DNA of 14,495 bases from Nitrospira lenta (GTDB lineage: Bacteria; Nitrospirota; Nitrospiria; Nitrospirales; Nitrospiraceae), in NCBI GenBank assembly GCA_945906715.1, contig CAMDRK010000030.1:1-14495 (forward strand), read 5' to 3'. A program made the translations under genes and the position numbers. Below, one piece after another: positions 1 through 8,649 of the stretch. Numbering within the stretch: the stretch's first letter is position 1; every line of letters begins with the position of its first letter. The notes below the pieces were generated by a model that had not been told where the DNA came from, made no database searches, and was given only the letters and a program-made list of their open reading frames with translations.

Positions 1-218
1 GGGCCCCGGTGCTTGGCCTGCTACCAGGCGGATGGTCGGCTGATTGAGGCTGGACGAGCCCACCAAGGCCCGACCCATCGGTCGGACGTGCCGCCGATCG
101 TCGATCCTAGGGCCACGGTGCACGCAACAATGTCGGCGCGCGGCTGAAATATGCGGAAGAAAGAACCGGACAGATCATGTGCTCCATACACCGGACAAGT
201 TAACTTGCTATCTACACC
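1..218. other. Left-edge region without a supported gene
   Basis: Only short open stretches are present. One plus-strand frame is open from the window edge to a TGA at 145-147, but its translation is Arg/Pro/His-rich and matches no family I recognise. Another frame stops at 45-47 and could be the last residues of a gene to the left. I found no RNA gene and no convincing promoter. The 5' end of the phosphatase transcript probably lies here, since an in-frame TAA at 201-203 bounds that gene on the left. Confidence 0.4.
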
Positions 219-1736
219 TTGACGTATCTGCCCCGTTCCGGTAAGTCCATCGCCATGATGGGTCTGATTTCTATTTTCCTCCTGCTCTTGGCCAGCCTTG
301 TTTCCCTTTCGAGCTGTGTGTCGGCATCACGTGAGGGGCTCCCTCCTGGGAGTCCCTTTGCCGGGAAGGCGGCCGTTTCAGCAAACCTGTTGCCTCAAGG
401 GATTGCGGTCGGGGATGTGACGAGCCAGTCGGCCCTGCTTTGGCTGCGGACCGATGGGCCGATGATGGTGCAAATCGAATGGGCGTCGGTGGCAGCCTGG
501 GATAGCCTATCGAAATTTGGGACAGGCGTCATTCCTGTGGTACGGACGCCGTTGTTCACGACCGGCCAGGAAACGGACTTTACCCTGGCGATTTCCCTTG
601 AGGGGCTGACACCGGCCACACGATATCGATGGCATGTATTCGCCGGCATGAAGGGCCGTGAAAGCGTACCAATTGAGGCTGGAATGGCGGCGCAAGGGGA
701 GTTCACGACGCTTCCCGATGTGCAGAGTCATGCGCCTGTGACCTTTGCCTGGAGTGGTGATCTGGGCGGCCAGGGGCGTTGCAGGCGTGGCGCTGCCGGG
801 TACCCGATCTTCGATGTGATGCATGCCCAGCACCTCGATTTCTTTCTGTTTCTTGGTGACTCGATATACAGCGACAACCTCTGTCCGTCTCCTCCGAACG
901 AGCCTGGCGCTGACTTTCGGGCGGCAACCCTGCCCGAGTACCGCGCCCGTCATCGTTACCAGCGAGGTGCAGCGGCTCTGCAGCGGTTTCTCAGCAGCGT
1001 ACCGGTTTATGCCATTTGGGACGATCATGAAGTGCGGAACGATTTTTCAGGGCCCTTTGACAGCCAGATGCCGGCTGGGCGTCAGGCGTTACGCGAGTAT
1101 TGGCCCATCCGTGTGGAGCCTGATGATCCCCATCGGCTCCATCGAAGGGTGCGTGCCGGAGCAGATCTCGAAGTGTTTATCCTCGATACGCGGCAATATC
1201 GGAATCTGAATGCCGATCAAGATGGTCCGGCGAAGACGATGTTGGGAGAGAAGCAGCTTCAGTGGTTGCTGAACGGGCTCACCGAGTCAACTGCAACGTG
1301 GAAAGTGATTGTGACCACGGTGCCGCTCTCCATTCCGAAGGGAGGGAGCGCCGATGGCTCCGGGAACGATGGCTGGGCCGGGGGGCCTGGCATCCCAGGG
1401 TTTGAACGGGAGCGTCAGGTGATTGTGGACCATATTCTCGGCCAAAAAGTGAAGAACGTGGTGTTCCTGGCAGGCGATGTCCACTATGTGCAAGCGAATG
1501 CATACGATCCGAACGGTGACGGAATTCCTGATTTCCATGAGTTTGTGGCCGGCCCGTTGTCCGCCGCGCCTGGCCGACTGGCGCCGGCCAATGTAGAATT
1601 GCGACCGACCATGCTGACGAATGAAGGCGGGTATATGAATTTTGGCCTGGTGCAAGCCACGAAGGCCTCCTTCGATGTGACAGTCCTCGACGAGACCGGC
1701 GCCACGCGGTTTTCCCATCGTCTATCTGCCAAGTAG
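219..1736 (+). CDS. PhoD-like alkaline phosphatase/phosphodiesterase, predicted lipoprotein
   Basis: Predicted metal-dependent phosphomonoesterase or phosphodiesterase of the PhoD family, acting outside the cytoplasm. Residues 16-30 form a hydrophobic signal segment ending in the lipobox LSSC (30-33), so Cys33 is the likely lipidated residue. Residues about 58-165 look like the beta-rich PhoD N-terminal domain. The catalytic part shows SGDLGG (Asp181), LGDSIY (Asp214), the hallmark WDDHE (267-271), LDTRQYR (322-328) and AGDVHY (418-423), which are the expected metal ligands. A calcium-loop-like stretch, DPNGDGIPD, sits at 430-438. The start is uncertain. TTG at 219 is the most upstream start after an in-frame TAA and gives a positively charged n-region (Arg6, Lys9). 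ATG at 255 or 258 would be more usual codons but remove those charges. No start has a good ribosome binding site. The substrate cannot be told from the sequence. Confidence 0.9.
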   Translation: MTYLPRSGKSIAMMGLISIFLLLLASLVSLSSCVSASREGLPPGSPFAGKAAVSANLLPQGIAVGDVTSQSALLWLRTDGPMMVQIEWASVAAWDSLSKFGTGVIPVVRTPLFTTGQETDFTLAISLEGLTPATRYRWHVFAGMKGRESVPIEAGMAAQGEFTTLPDVQSHAPVTFAWSGDLGGQGRCRRGAAGYPIFDVMHAQHLDFFLFLGDSIYSDNLCPSPPNEPGADFRAATLPEYRARHRYQRGAAALQRFLSSVPVYAIWDDHEVRNDFSGPFDSQMPAGRQALREYWPIRVEPDDPHRLHRRVRAGADLEVFILDTRQYRNLNADQDGPAKTMLGEKQLQWLLNGLTESTATWKVIVTTVPLSIPKGGSADGSGNDGWAGGPGIPGFERERQVIVDHILGQKVKNVVFLAGDVHYVQANAYDPNGDGIPDFHEFVAGPLSAAPGRLAPANVELRPTMLTNEGGYMNFGLVQATKASFDVTVLDETGATRFSHRLSAK

Positions 1737-1843
1737 CTGCCACTCTTCACGGTGAAGATCCTCTTGATATCGGGATGGGTAGCCAGTTACGGTACACAAT
1801 CGCAGCGCGCGTGCATGCATGCGAGGCTTGGGCGGGGTGCGTG

Positions 1844-2092
1844 ATGCTGTTGCAGCTCATTTCTGTGTTGGGGGCCTTGATGGTGCTGTCTGCCTATGGC
1901 CTGATTCAGAGCGGGGTCTGGAGTGAACTGAACGCTGGATACCTTGCGTTGAACATCGTCGGGTCGTTGCTGTTAGGGATCGTCGCGATTGAGGATCAGC
2001 GGGTTGGATTCATTTTCTTGGAGTTTGCGTGGGCCGGCCTTGGGTTGGTCGGTGTCGCCAGAGCTATGAAGGCTCGGCGTACTGCAAGTTAA
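1844..2092 (+). CDS. Small integral membrane protein, CBU_0592-like
   Basis: An 82-residue, mostly hydrophobic protein with three likely membrane segments: about residues 3-22, 30-49 and 54-72, followed by a basic tail (MKARRTAS). The pattern of a first helix with SAYGLI, a second with LALNIVGSLLLG and a third beginning FLEFAWAGLGL resembles the CBU_0592-like family of unknown function. I chose ATG at 1844 because GGGG at 1834-1837 lies six bases before it and the protein then begins directly with the first helix. An in-frame ATG at 1775 would add 23 polar residues that look unlike a membrane protein. It lies 107 bases after the phosphatase on the same strand and may be cotranscribed. No enzymatic function is suggested. 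Confidence 0.65.
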   Translation: MLLQLISVLGALMVLSAYGLIQSGVWSELNAGYLALNIVGSLLLGIVAIEDQRVGFIFLEFAWAGLGLVGVARAMKARRTAS

Positions 2093-2119
2093 CTGTGCTC
2101 GAATGAAAGGACTCCACAG

Positions 2120-2602
2120 ATGGCAGGGTTGATGTCAGCGGATGAGATATTTGAACAGGCTCAAAATGCCGCTGCGGCGGCGACGGGGCTCGATGAAAAG
2201 GCCATGCAGATCGACTACCCGGCACTAAAAGAAAAATTCCGTGCAGCCTTGGGGGATCGCAAAGTTGCGCGTTGCCATATCAACAAGTTTTTGCCAGAAG
2301 GCTACGAAGATCAGGGGCGCTTCAATCTCGTGCTGCTTACTGCCGGCAACGTGCTGTTCGACATGGTTATCGGCGACTCGTATTTCCGCTACGACGTACT
2401 GTCGGTCGGCCAGTTGGACAAGGTTCAGTTGATCGATGCGATGTGGGACAACAAAGAAAAGCGCCGTGAGGAACCGTTTCTCAGCCTTCGCCTGATGCAC
2501 GGCGAAGAAGCGCACCTTCTGTTGGCGTTGGACGATGAGGAACGGGCAAGTCTGCTGAAGTTTGCGTCGGCGGTTATGGCAGCGAGAAATCCTGACAAAT
2601 AG
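2120..2602 (+). CDS. Hypothetical protein, possible PH-like fold
   Basis: A 160-residue soluble protein that I do not recognise. It has no signal peptide or membrane segment. Residues 1-45 are helical and rich in Ala and Glu. Residues about 66-137 alternate hydrophobic and polar positions in several strands (NLVLLTAGNVLFDMVI, then LDKVQLIDAMW, then LSLRLMHGEEAHLLLAL). A C-terminal helix spans about 139-155. Strands followed by one closing helix would fit a pleckstrin-homology-like barrel, but this is inference from pattern alone. The start is well supported: AAAGGA at 2105-2110 lies nine bases upstream of the ATG. It follows the small membrane protein by 27 bases and converges with the ankyrin gene 69 bases downstream. 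Confidence 0.75.
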   Translation: MAGLMSADEIFEQAQNAAAAATGLDEKAMQIDYPALKEKFRAALGDRKVARCHINKFLPEGYEDQGRFNLVLLTAGNVLFDMVIGDSYFRYDVLSVGQLDKVQLIDAMWDNKEKRREEPFLSLRLMHGEEAHLLLALDDEERASLLKFASAVMAARNPDK

Positions 2603-2609
2603 AGGACTG

Positions 2610-2632
2610 GTAAGGCGTCAGGGGTGAGGGGC
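2610..2632 (+). repeat. GTAAGGGGTGAGG-type short repeat, copy A
   Basis: This 23-base G-rich stretch matches the minus-strand sequence at 4514-4536 at 19 of 23 positions. It lies in the gap between the converging 160-residue protein gene and the ankyrin gene. A weak GCGTC/GACGC pairing can be drawn around it, but no T-run follows, so I do not call a terminator. Confidence 0.4.
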
Positions 2633-2671
2633 AACGACGCTTCATGAGTATCGCGAACCCCCTATGCTGGC

Positions 2672-3409
2672 TCAGGGCTCCAGCAAAAGTACCAGCGCAG
2701 CGTGGCCTTTTTCGCGTGCACGATCGACCGGTCGTAGGCCTTTGGCATCCTTCGCTGTCTTGTCTGCTCCCTTCCTCAACAGCATGACCGCGATCTCCTG
2801 GTGTCCTTGTTGTGAGGCGACATGGAGAGCCGTCCATCCGTTCGTCGTCACCGGTGTCACCTCCGCCCCTTTGTCCAATAGCAGTGCCACGATCTCCCGA
2901 TGTCCCTTGCCCGCTGCGACGAAGAGAGGGGTCGCATTGTTGCTCGACCGTACTTGCTTGATGTCCGCGCCACGATCCAACAGCAGGGCGACCACGTCAC
3001 GATGCCCTTCCTGTGCTGCGATGAAGAGCGGAGGTTCGCCGCTCTCTCTTCTCACCTGCTTCACATCCGCGCCCTTATCTAACAGTAGTTTCACCACGGC
3101 TTGATGGCCCATCTCGACGGCGATGTGAAGCGGGGTCGCTCCGTCCACCGTCACCTGTTTCACATCTGCGCCTTTGCCCAGTAGCAGGGTCACAGCGTCT
3201 TGATGCCCCTGTTCAGCTGCCCTGTAAAGCGGAGTGATTCCGTCTTTGTCCGCCGCGTTGACGTCGGCCCCTTTTTCGATGGCTCTGGTGGCCTCGCCGA
3301 GATCCCCTTTGTGAGCTGCCGTAATCAAGGCCTCATCCACCGGTAACATAGCCAGGATCATCGGCATCAGTCCGAACACGGCTATAAGAACCATCCAGTG
3401 TTGTTTCAT
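2672..3409 (-). CDS. Exported ankyrin-repeat protein
   Basis: A 245-residue protein made almost wholly of ankyrin repeats, which mediate protein-protein contacts. Residues 1-20 (Lys2, then a hydrophobic run ending PMILA) look like a signal peptide, so it probably acts in the periplasm. About seven repeats follow: a degenerate one at 25-54, clear ones at about 56-88, 89-121, 123-155, 157-189 and 190-222, and a shortened cap at 223-245. The recurring elements are TPL(H/F/Y)xA, the GH pair, (A/T)(V/L)LLLxKGAD and a following KQV. The partner is unknown. The start lies only seven bases beyond the stop codon of the YgfZ-like gene, so the two are very likely cotranscribed. No strong ribosome binding site is visible, which suggests translational coupling. 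Confidence 0.88.
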   Translation of the reverse strand: MKQHWMVLIAVFGLMPMILAMLPVDEALITAAHKGDLGEATRAIEKGADVNAADKDGITPLYRAAEQGHQDAVTLLLGKGADVKQVTVDGATPLHIAVEMGHQAVVKLLLDKGADVKQVRRESGEPPLFIAAQEGHRDVVALLLDRGADIKQVRSSNNATPLFVAAGKGHREIVALLLDKGAEVTPVTTNGWTALHVASQQGHQEIAVMLLRKGADKTAKDAKGLRPVDRAREKGHAALVLLLEP

Positions 3410-3416
3410 CGGTCGG

Positions 3417-4508
3417 CTAACTCTTTACGTAAAAGGGTAAGGTGCGGATGGTGGCAGGATGTTTGCGACCGTCGAATTCTACGATCAGCTCAGTGCCTGC
3501 CTTGCTGAAATCTCGCAGCGGAAATCCGAAGGCGATCACTTGATTGAGCTGTGGCGAATGGGTAGCACTGCTGATCCAGCCCACTTCACGATCGCCCGCA
3601 AAGAGTTTGGCTCCCTTCGGGGGCACCGTGGCATCCTTCATGACCAGTCCTACCAGATGCCGTCGTACGTTGCCGTAGGTATCCATCCTCGCCACGACTT
3701 CTTGCCCAGGATAGCAGCCCTTATTCAAGCTAAATGCTTTCCCTTCCAAATTTGCTTCCGGTGGGACGATCTCTTCGTTGAGATCAGGCCCGGCCTTGGG
3801 TAGCCCTGCTTCGATGCGGAGAGCCTCACGAGCGTGATCACCGACTACCTTGATGCCGTGCGTCGCACCGGCCTCCATGAGCCGTTCCCAGGCCGTATGG
3901 AGGGCATCGGCAGGCAGTAGTATTTCAAGGTCTATCTCTCCGGTTTCTTCTGTGCGCAGGACGAACGCAGTATGGCCGCCGATTTTAGCTGTAATGGCGC
4001 TTACCGGCTTGAGGTCGCTCATCTCGACGCCAAAAGCGGCGCTGACGGTCGGGCAAGCCTTGGGCCCACTGACAAGCAAGAGCCCCCAGGACTCTGCACA
4101 GTTCTCCATCTTCGCTTTGATGCCGTAGAGCAGAAACTTTCGGAGGGCCTGGAAAGTGGCCTCGCCGACCTCGCCGACATCTTCTACCCACAGACTGTCG
4201 GAGAAGACATAGACCCGAAAGTAGCCAAGCATCTTGCCCTTGTGGGTGAGAAAGCTCGAATAGCGGCCCTCGCCTGGCTGGAGTGGGAGAATATCGTTGC
4301 TGATGAGGCCTTGCAGCCATTTCAGACGATCGTCGCCGGTGACGCGGATCTTGCCTCGATGCGAAAGGTCGGAGAGTCCGACTGTTTGGCGTACTGCCTG
4401 ATATTCCGCGAGCCACTCTCCATAGTGAGCGGGCATGTCCCATCCGGTAACCTCTTCGAAGGTCGCACCAAGCTTCGTGTGATATTCGTGGAGTCGGGAT
4501 TGTTTCAT
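3417..4508 (-). CDS. ygfZ: YgfZ/GcvT-domain folate-binding protein
   Basis: A 363-residue member of the aminomethyltransferase-fold family. The N-terminal region resembles GcvT (DMPAHYGEW, then LSDLSHRGKIRVTGDD, then WLQGLISND). The diagnostic YgfZ signature KGCYPGQE lies at 263-270 with the conserved Cys265, followed by RMDTYGNVRR. YgfZ proteins bind tetrahydrofolate and help maintain or repair iron-sulfur enzymes. True glycine-cleavage GcvT lacks this Cys motif, so YgfZ is the better call, though some pipelines would name it a glycine cleavage T protein. The ATG has a good site, GGTGAGG, with the GAGG eight bases upstream. It lies ten bases after the stop of the receiver gene and seven before the ankyrin gene, so a three-gene operon is likely. 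Maintenance of Fe-S enzymes such as ThiC and NadA is a plausible role but is inferred. Confidence 0.85.
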   Translation of the reverse strand: MKQSRLHEYHTKLGATFEEVTGWDMPAHYGEWLAEYQAVRQTVGLSDLSHRGKIRVTGDDRLKWLQGLISNDILPLQPGEGRYSSFLTHKGKMLGYFRVYVFSDSLWVEDVGEVGEATFQALRKFLLYGIKAKMENCAESWGLLLVSGPKACPTVSAAFGVEMSDLKPVSAITAKIGGHTAFVLRTEETGEIDLEILLPADALHTAWERLMEAGATHGIKVVGDHAREALRIEAGLPKAGPDLNEEIVPPEANLEGKAFSLNKGCYPGQEVVARMDTYGNVRRHLVGLVMKDATVPPKGAKLFAGDREVGWISSATHSPQLNQVIAFGFPLRDFSKAGTELIVEFDGRKHPATIRTLPFYVKS

Positions 4509-4513
4509 CCGAT

Positions 4514-4536
4514 ACGCCTCACCCCTTACCCCTTAC
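4514..4536 (-). repeat. GTAAGGGGTGAGG-type short repeat, copy B
   Basis: On the minus strand this segment encodes the last codons of the receiver protein (end of ADVRGKG plus the stop) and also supplies the GTGAGG ribosome binding site of ygfZ. It matches copy A at 2610-2632 at 19 of 23 bases. A repeat therefore appears to have formed a gene junction. Confidence 0.4.
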
Positions 4537-4947
4537 GTCTGCCACGAGAACTTCTTCTACCAGGTCTTTCAAACGAGAGGAAAACTCGTTGCGCGAGACA
4601 ATCTTGGTCACTCCAAGTGCTCTGGCCCTGTTGAATGTGTCGACTTCTTCGTGATTGGCGAAGGCGAGGATGGGAATGGCCTTCATGCCCGTATCGGCCT
4701 TGAGTGTTTCCAGGGCTTGGAAGGCATCCAGTCTCTCGTCATTCATGTTCAAAATGAATGCGGATGGGGATGTGGCTAAGGCTTTCTCTGCAATGTCCTG
4801 CTGCGTCCGAGTCCGTTCAATCTTGTAGCCCTTCGCCATCAGAGCGTCGCGGACTTTGGTGTAAAAGAAAATGTCGGTGACCGCGACGAGAATGGTCTTC
4901 TGGTCTGTCTTGTCTGTTTGGTCTGTCTGGTGAGAATTCGTCGTCAT
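4519..4947 (-). CDS. Degenerate response-regulator receiver-like protein
   Basis: A 142-residue single-domain protein with the alpha/beta layout of CheY. Strand 1 is KTILVAV at 17-23. Strand 3 is AFILNMND at 63-70. Strand 4 is AIPILAFAN at 90-98, and TKIVSRNEF at 114-122 takes the place of the usual VxKPF. The phospho-acceptor Asp is replaced by Asn67. The acidic pair after strand 1 is not conserved as DD, the Thr/Ser after strand 4 is Ala97, and the invariant Lys is absent. It therefore probably cannot be phosphorylated in the usual way and may act as a constitutive or phosphate-independent signalling or adaptor domain. The N-terminal 16 residues are a low-complexity Gln/Thr/Asp stretch coded by a GACAGAC-type repeat. 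ATG at 4947 is the only start before the domain. It has no clear ribosome binding site. First gene of the trio with ygfZ and the ankyrin gene. Confidence 0.75.
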   Translation of the reverse strand: MTTNSHQTDQTDKTDQKTILVAVTDIFFYTKVRDALMAKGYKIERTRTQQDIAEKALATSPSAFILNMNDERLDAFQALETLKADTGMKAIPILAFANHEEVDTFNRARALGVTKIVSRNEFSSRLKDLVEEVLVADVRGKG

Positions 4948-5040
4948 AGGTGAAGCGGCTTTCGCATCAGAGAATAGGGTGTTCTTCTTTACCGAACGAG
5001 ACAGACGAGATAGACCGTACAGACCAGATAGACCAGTCAG
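4897..5040. repeat. GACAGAC-type tracts flanking the receiver gene start
   Basis: Two clusters of short CAGAC/GTCTG units occupy about 4897-4930 and 4999-5040. They are in opposite orientation, so GGTCTGTCTGG (4920-4930) and CCAGATAGACC (5024-5034) are complementary at 10 of 11 positions and could fold across the intergenic gap. The first cluster lies inside the receiver gene and codes its Q/T/D-rich N-terminus. The second runs up to the TPR gene stop codon at 5037-5039. A related GAGACAGGCGAGACGAG run recurs near 14328-14344. Confidence 0.5.
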
Positions 5041-5552
5041 TTGAGTGAACTAATCAGCCGTCCCAGTGCTTTTTTGGCCAAGGCGTAATTGGGGTTGAGG
5101 GCCAGGGCTTTCTTGTAGGAATCGATGGCTTCGGTCCATTGGCCCTTGCGCTCGTAGACCCGGCCCAGGTTGAGATGGGGGAAGGCCGGGCTCTCATAAC
5201 GTCTAGCCTGCAAGGCTTTCTGAAACCAGACAATCGCTTCATCGAGCTCGCCCTTTTCGATCAGATAGGCGCCGATGTCATTATAGGGGTTGCCGAAGTC
5301 GGGATCCTGGGTGATCGCCTTGTGACATTCCTCAATTGCATCGTCGAGCCGCCCCATAAAACTATAGGTCCATCCGAGGAAGGTATAGGCCTCGGCTGTC
5401 GGATGAGTCTCAATCGACTTCTTGTAGAGGGTCACGGCTTCTTCCAGTTCGCCCTTCATCTGGCGCTCATAGGCCTGCTGGAAGAGTTGCCAAGCTTCTC
5501 GCTTGTCTTCTTCGTGGCCTTCGCCCTGTATCAAAAAATCTTGCACATCCAT
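5037..5552 (-). CDS. TPR (tetratricopeptide repeat) protein
   Basis: A 171-residue protein consisting of about four tandem TPR units: residues about 18-51, 52-85, 86-120 and 121-157. Typical features are AYxxLGWxY, GRLDDAIEECHKAI, NDIGAYLIEKGELDEAI and LGRVYERKGQWTEAIDSYKKALALNPNYALA. TPRs form a helical scaffold for protein binding. No catalytic motif, signal peptide or membrane segment is seen, so a cytoplasmic adaptor role is the most that can be said. The start ATG at 5552 has no clear ribosome binding site, and the outer arm of palindrome copy 1 begins five bases upstream. It lies 89 bases upstream of the receiver gene on the same strand and might be cotranscribed with that trio. Confidence 0.85.
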   Translation of the reverse strand: MDVQDFLIQGEGHEEDKREAWQLFQQAYERQMKGELEEAVTLYKKSIETHPTAEAYTFLGWTYSFMGRLDDAIEECHKAITQDPDFGNPYNDIGAYLIEKGELDEAIVWFQKALQARRYESPAFPHLNLGRVYERKGQWTEAIDSYKKALALNPNYALAKKALGRLISSLN

Positions 5553-5557
5553 AGTTA

Positions 5558-5678
5558 GGCCGATGAAAAATGTCCCCAGCGTCGTTCTCAGTCGTGCGAA
5601 CTCCTCAACGTACCCCTGAGGGTACGCCTCCGGGTTCGCACTCCTTGCGGCCTTGCTGGATGACCTTTTTGATCGGCC
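5558..5678 (+). repeat. Intergenic nested palindrome, copy 1
   Basis: A 121-bp member of a four-copy family. The outer arms are GGCCGATGAAAAA (left) and TTTTTGATCGGCC (right), complementary except for one G/G mismatch. The middle stem is GTGCGAAC (5594-5601) with GTTCGCAC (5634-5641). The tip hairpin is CGTACCC-CTGA-GGGTACG (5609-5626). It lies between the thi4 stop and the TPR gene start. It could act as a transcript 3' structure or leader structure on either strand. Confidence 0.85.
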
Positions 5679-5699
5679 TCCAGGGACCGCGAGGACAGG

Positions 5700-6500
5700 T
5701 TATTCATTTTTCAGCTTCTTTTTGATCAATTCTGCACCGTAGCGCCCTGAGAGTAACATGGAGCCGAAGGCTGGACCCATCCGAGGGGTGCCGTAGACAG
5801 CCGCTACGGCTAATCCAATCACGAAACAGTTGGGATAGACCTCGCCGGTCCGGTCCATCACCTCTTCTTCGGAGCGAGAAACCCACATGGCGCCGTTACC
5901 TGGTATGGCCTTGTAGAGATTGCGTTTATGCAAGAGCTCTACGACGACGGCATCGTGGCCCGTTGCATCCACCACGATTTTGCTTTCGAGCGCGATGGGG
6001 TCTACGTGGAGGATGTCATGGCCGGCCATTTCAGCTGTCGTATTATTGACCACCACGCCTTCGAGGATGCCGTCGCGACGTAAAACGAGATCGACGACTT
6101 TCGTGAGGTTCATGATCTTGGCTCCGCCTCTGTATGCGGCGGCAATCAGCGCGCCGGTGGCGTGCGGGGGATCGACCATGTACATGCCCTCGCATTCCGT
6201 GATTTTCTTGCAGGGCACGCCGATCTCTTCGAGGATCTCATTGGCCGGCTCGCAGATCGCGGCTTTGTTCATCAGGTAGCCACCCGTCCAAAATCCGCCG
6301 CCAAGGGCAAGGCTTTGTTCAACGATGACCGTCCGGAATCCCATCGCAGCCAGATCATGGGCGCAGATCAAGCCGGAAGGACCGGCGCCGACAATGATCA
6401 CATCGCTCTCGATAATCTGGTCGAATTCTTTGTAGTATTCCCGCGCAATCTGACGAGTAATATCTCGCTCACGCAATGGTGCTGGTTTTGGTTTTGCCAT
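5700..6500 (-). CDS. thi4: Thi4-family thiazole synthase, sulfide-dependent type
   Basis: A 266-residue FAD/NAD-binding protein of the Thi4 family, cytoplasmic. It makes ADP-thiazole from NAD, glycine and a sulfur source; automated annotation often calls it ribose-1,5-bisphosphate isomerase. The dinucleotide-binding VGAGPSGL lies at 37-44, followed by the EQSLALGGGFWTGGYL segment (61-76), DATGHD (178-183) and the C-terminal GTPRMGPAFGSMLLSG (237-252). In yeast Thi4 the sacrificial Cys205 lies just before MDP. Here the matching residue is His165 in LHVDP, as in the Methanocaldococcus jannaschii enzyme. This indicates a true catalyst using free sulfide and iron rather than a single-turnover protein. 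The ATG is preceded by GAGGGAGA at good spacing. It follows thiC on the same strand with palindrome copy 2 between them, so it is probably under the same TPP riboswitch. Confidence 0.92.
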   Translation of the reverse strand: MAKPKPAPLRERDITRQIAREYYKEFDQIIESDVIIVGAGPSGLICAHDLAAMGFRTVIVEQSLALGGGFWTGGYLMNKAAICEPANEILEEIGVPCKKITECEGMYMVDPPHATGALIAAAYRGGAKIMNLTKVVDLVLRRDGILEGVVVNNTTAEMAGHDILHVDPIALESKIVVDATGHDAVVVELLHKRNLYKAIPGNGAMWVSRSEEEVMDRTGEVYPNCFVIGLAVAAVYGTPRMGPAFGSMLLSGRYGAELIKKKLKNE

Positions 6501-6518
6501 ACTCTATTCTCCCTCAAC

Positions 6519-6684
6519 GGATGCTGAAAACGGTCCCCAACTTCGTTCTCAGCTCATCGAAATCCTCAACGTACCCCACTTGGGAAAAGAGCTGTTCCGA
6601 CAGCTCGGGGTTGGGTGGGTGGGAATGCTACGCCTCCGGTTTCGAGTTCCCTCGGGCCTTGTTGGATGACCGTTTTGAGCATCC
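6519..6684 (+). repeat. Intergenic nested palindrome, copy 2 (with enlarged tip)
   Basis: A 166-bp member. The outer arms are GGATGCTGAAAACGGTC (left) and GACCGTTTTGAGCATCC (right), again with a single G/G mismatch. The middle stem is TCGAAA (6557-6562) with TTTCGA (6640-6645). The tip differs from the other copies: the short loop after CGTACCCCA is replaced by about 48 extra bases (about 6580-6627). These include a perfect hairpin GAGCTGT-TCCG-ACAGCTC (6589-6606). The copy fills the gap between the thiC stop, nine bases away, and the thi4 ribosome binding site. Confidence 0.85.
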
Positions 6685-6693
6685 TCGCTTGCT

Positions 6694-8607
<1,914 letters not shown>

Positions 8608-8649
8608 GAGGAGACCCTTTCTCCAAAACGTGAACTGTGCTCAGTCGTC

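Noticed and set aside
1744..1758. Short palindrome TCTTCAC-G-GTGAAGA just after the phosphatase stop
   Set aside because: The loop is a single base and no T-run follows, so it cannot be called a terminator. It could be an operator, but nothing else supports that.
1775..1843. Longer N-terminus for the small membrane protein
   Set aside because: The added 23 residues are polar and unlike the family, and the internal ATG at 1844 has a better placed ribosome binding site.
2603..2671. Terminator between the converging 160-residue protein gene and ankyrin gene
   Set aside because: Only a weak five-base stem with a large loop can be drawn, and no T-run is present on either strand.
3972..4634. Long plus-strand open frame across ygfZ and the receiver gene
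   Set aside because: It is antisense to two well-supported genes, matches no family, and arises from the codon pattern of the opposite strand.
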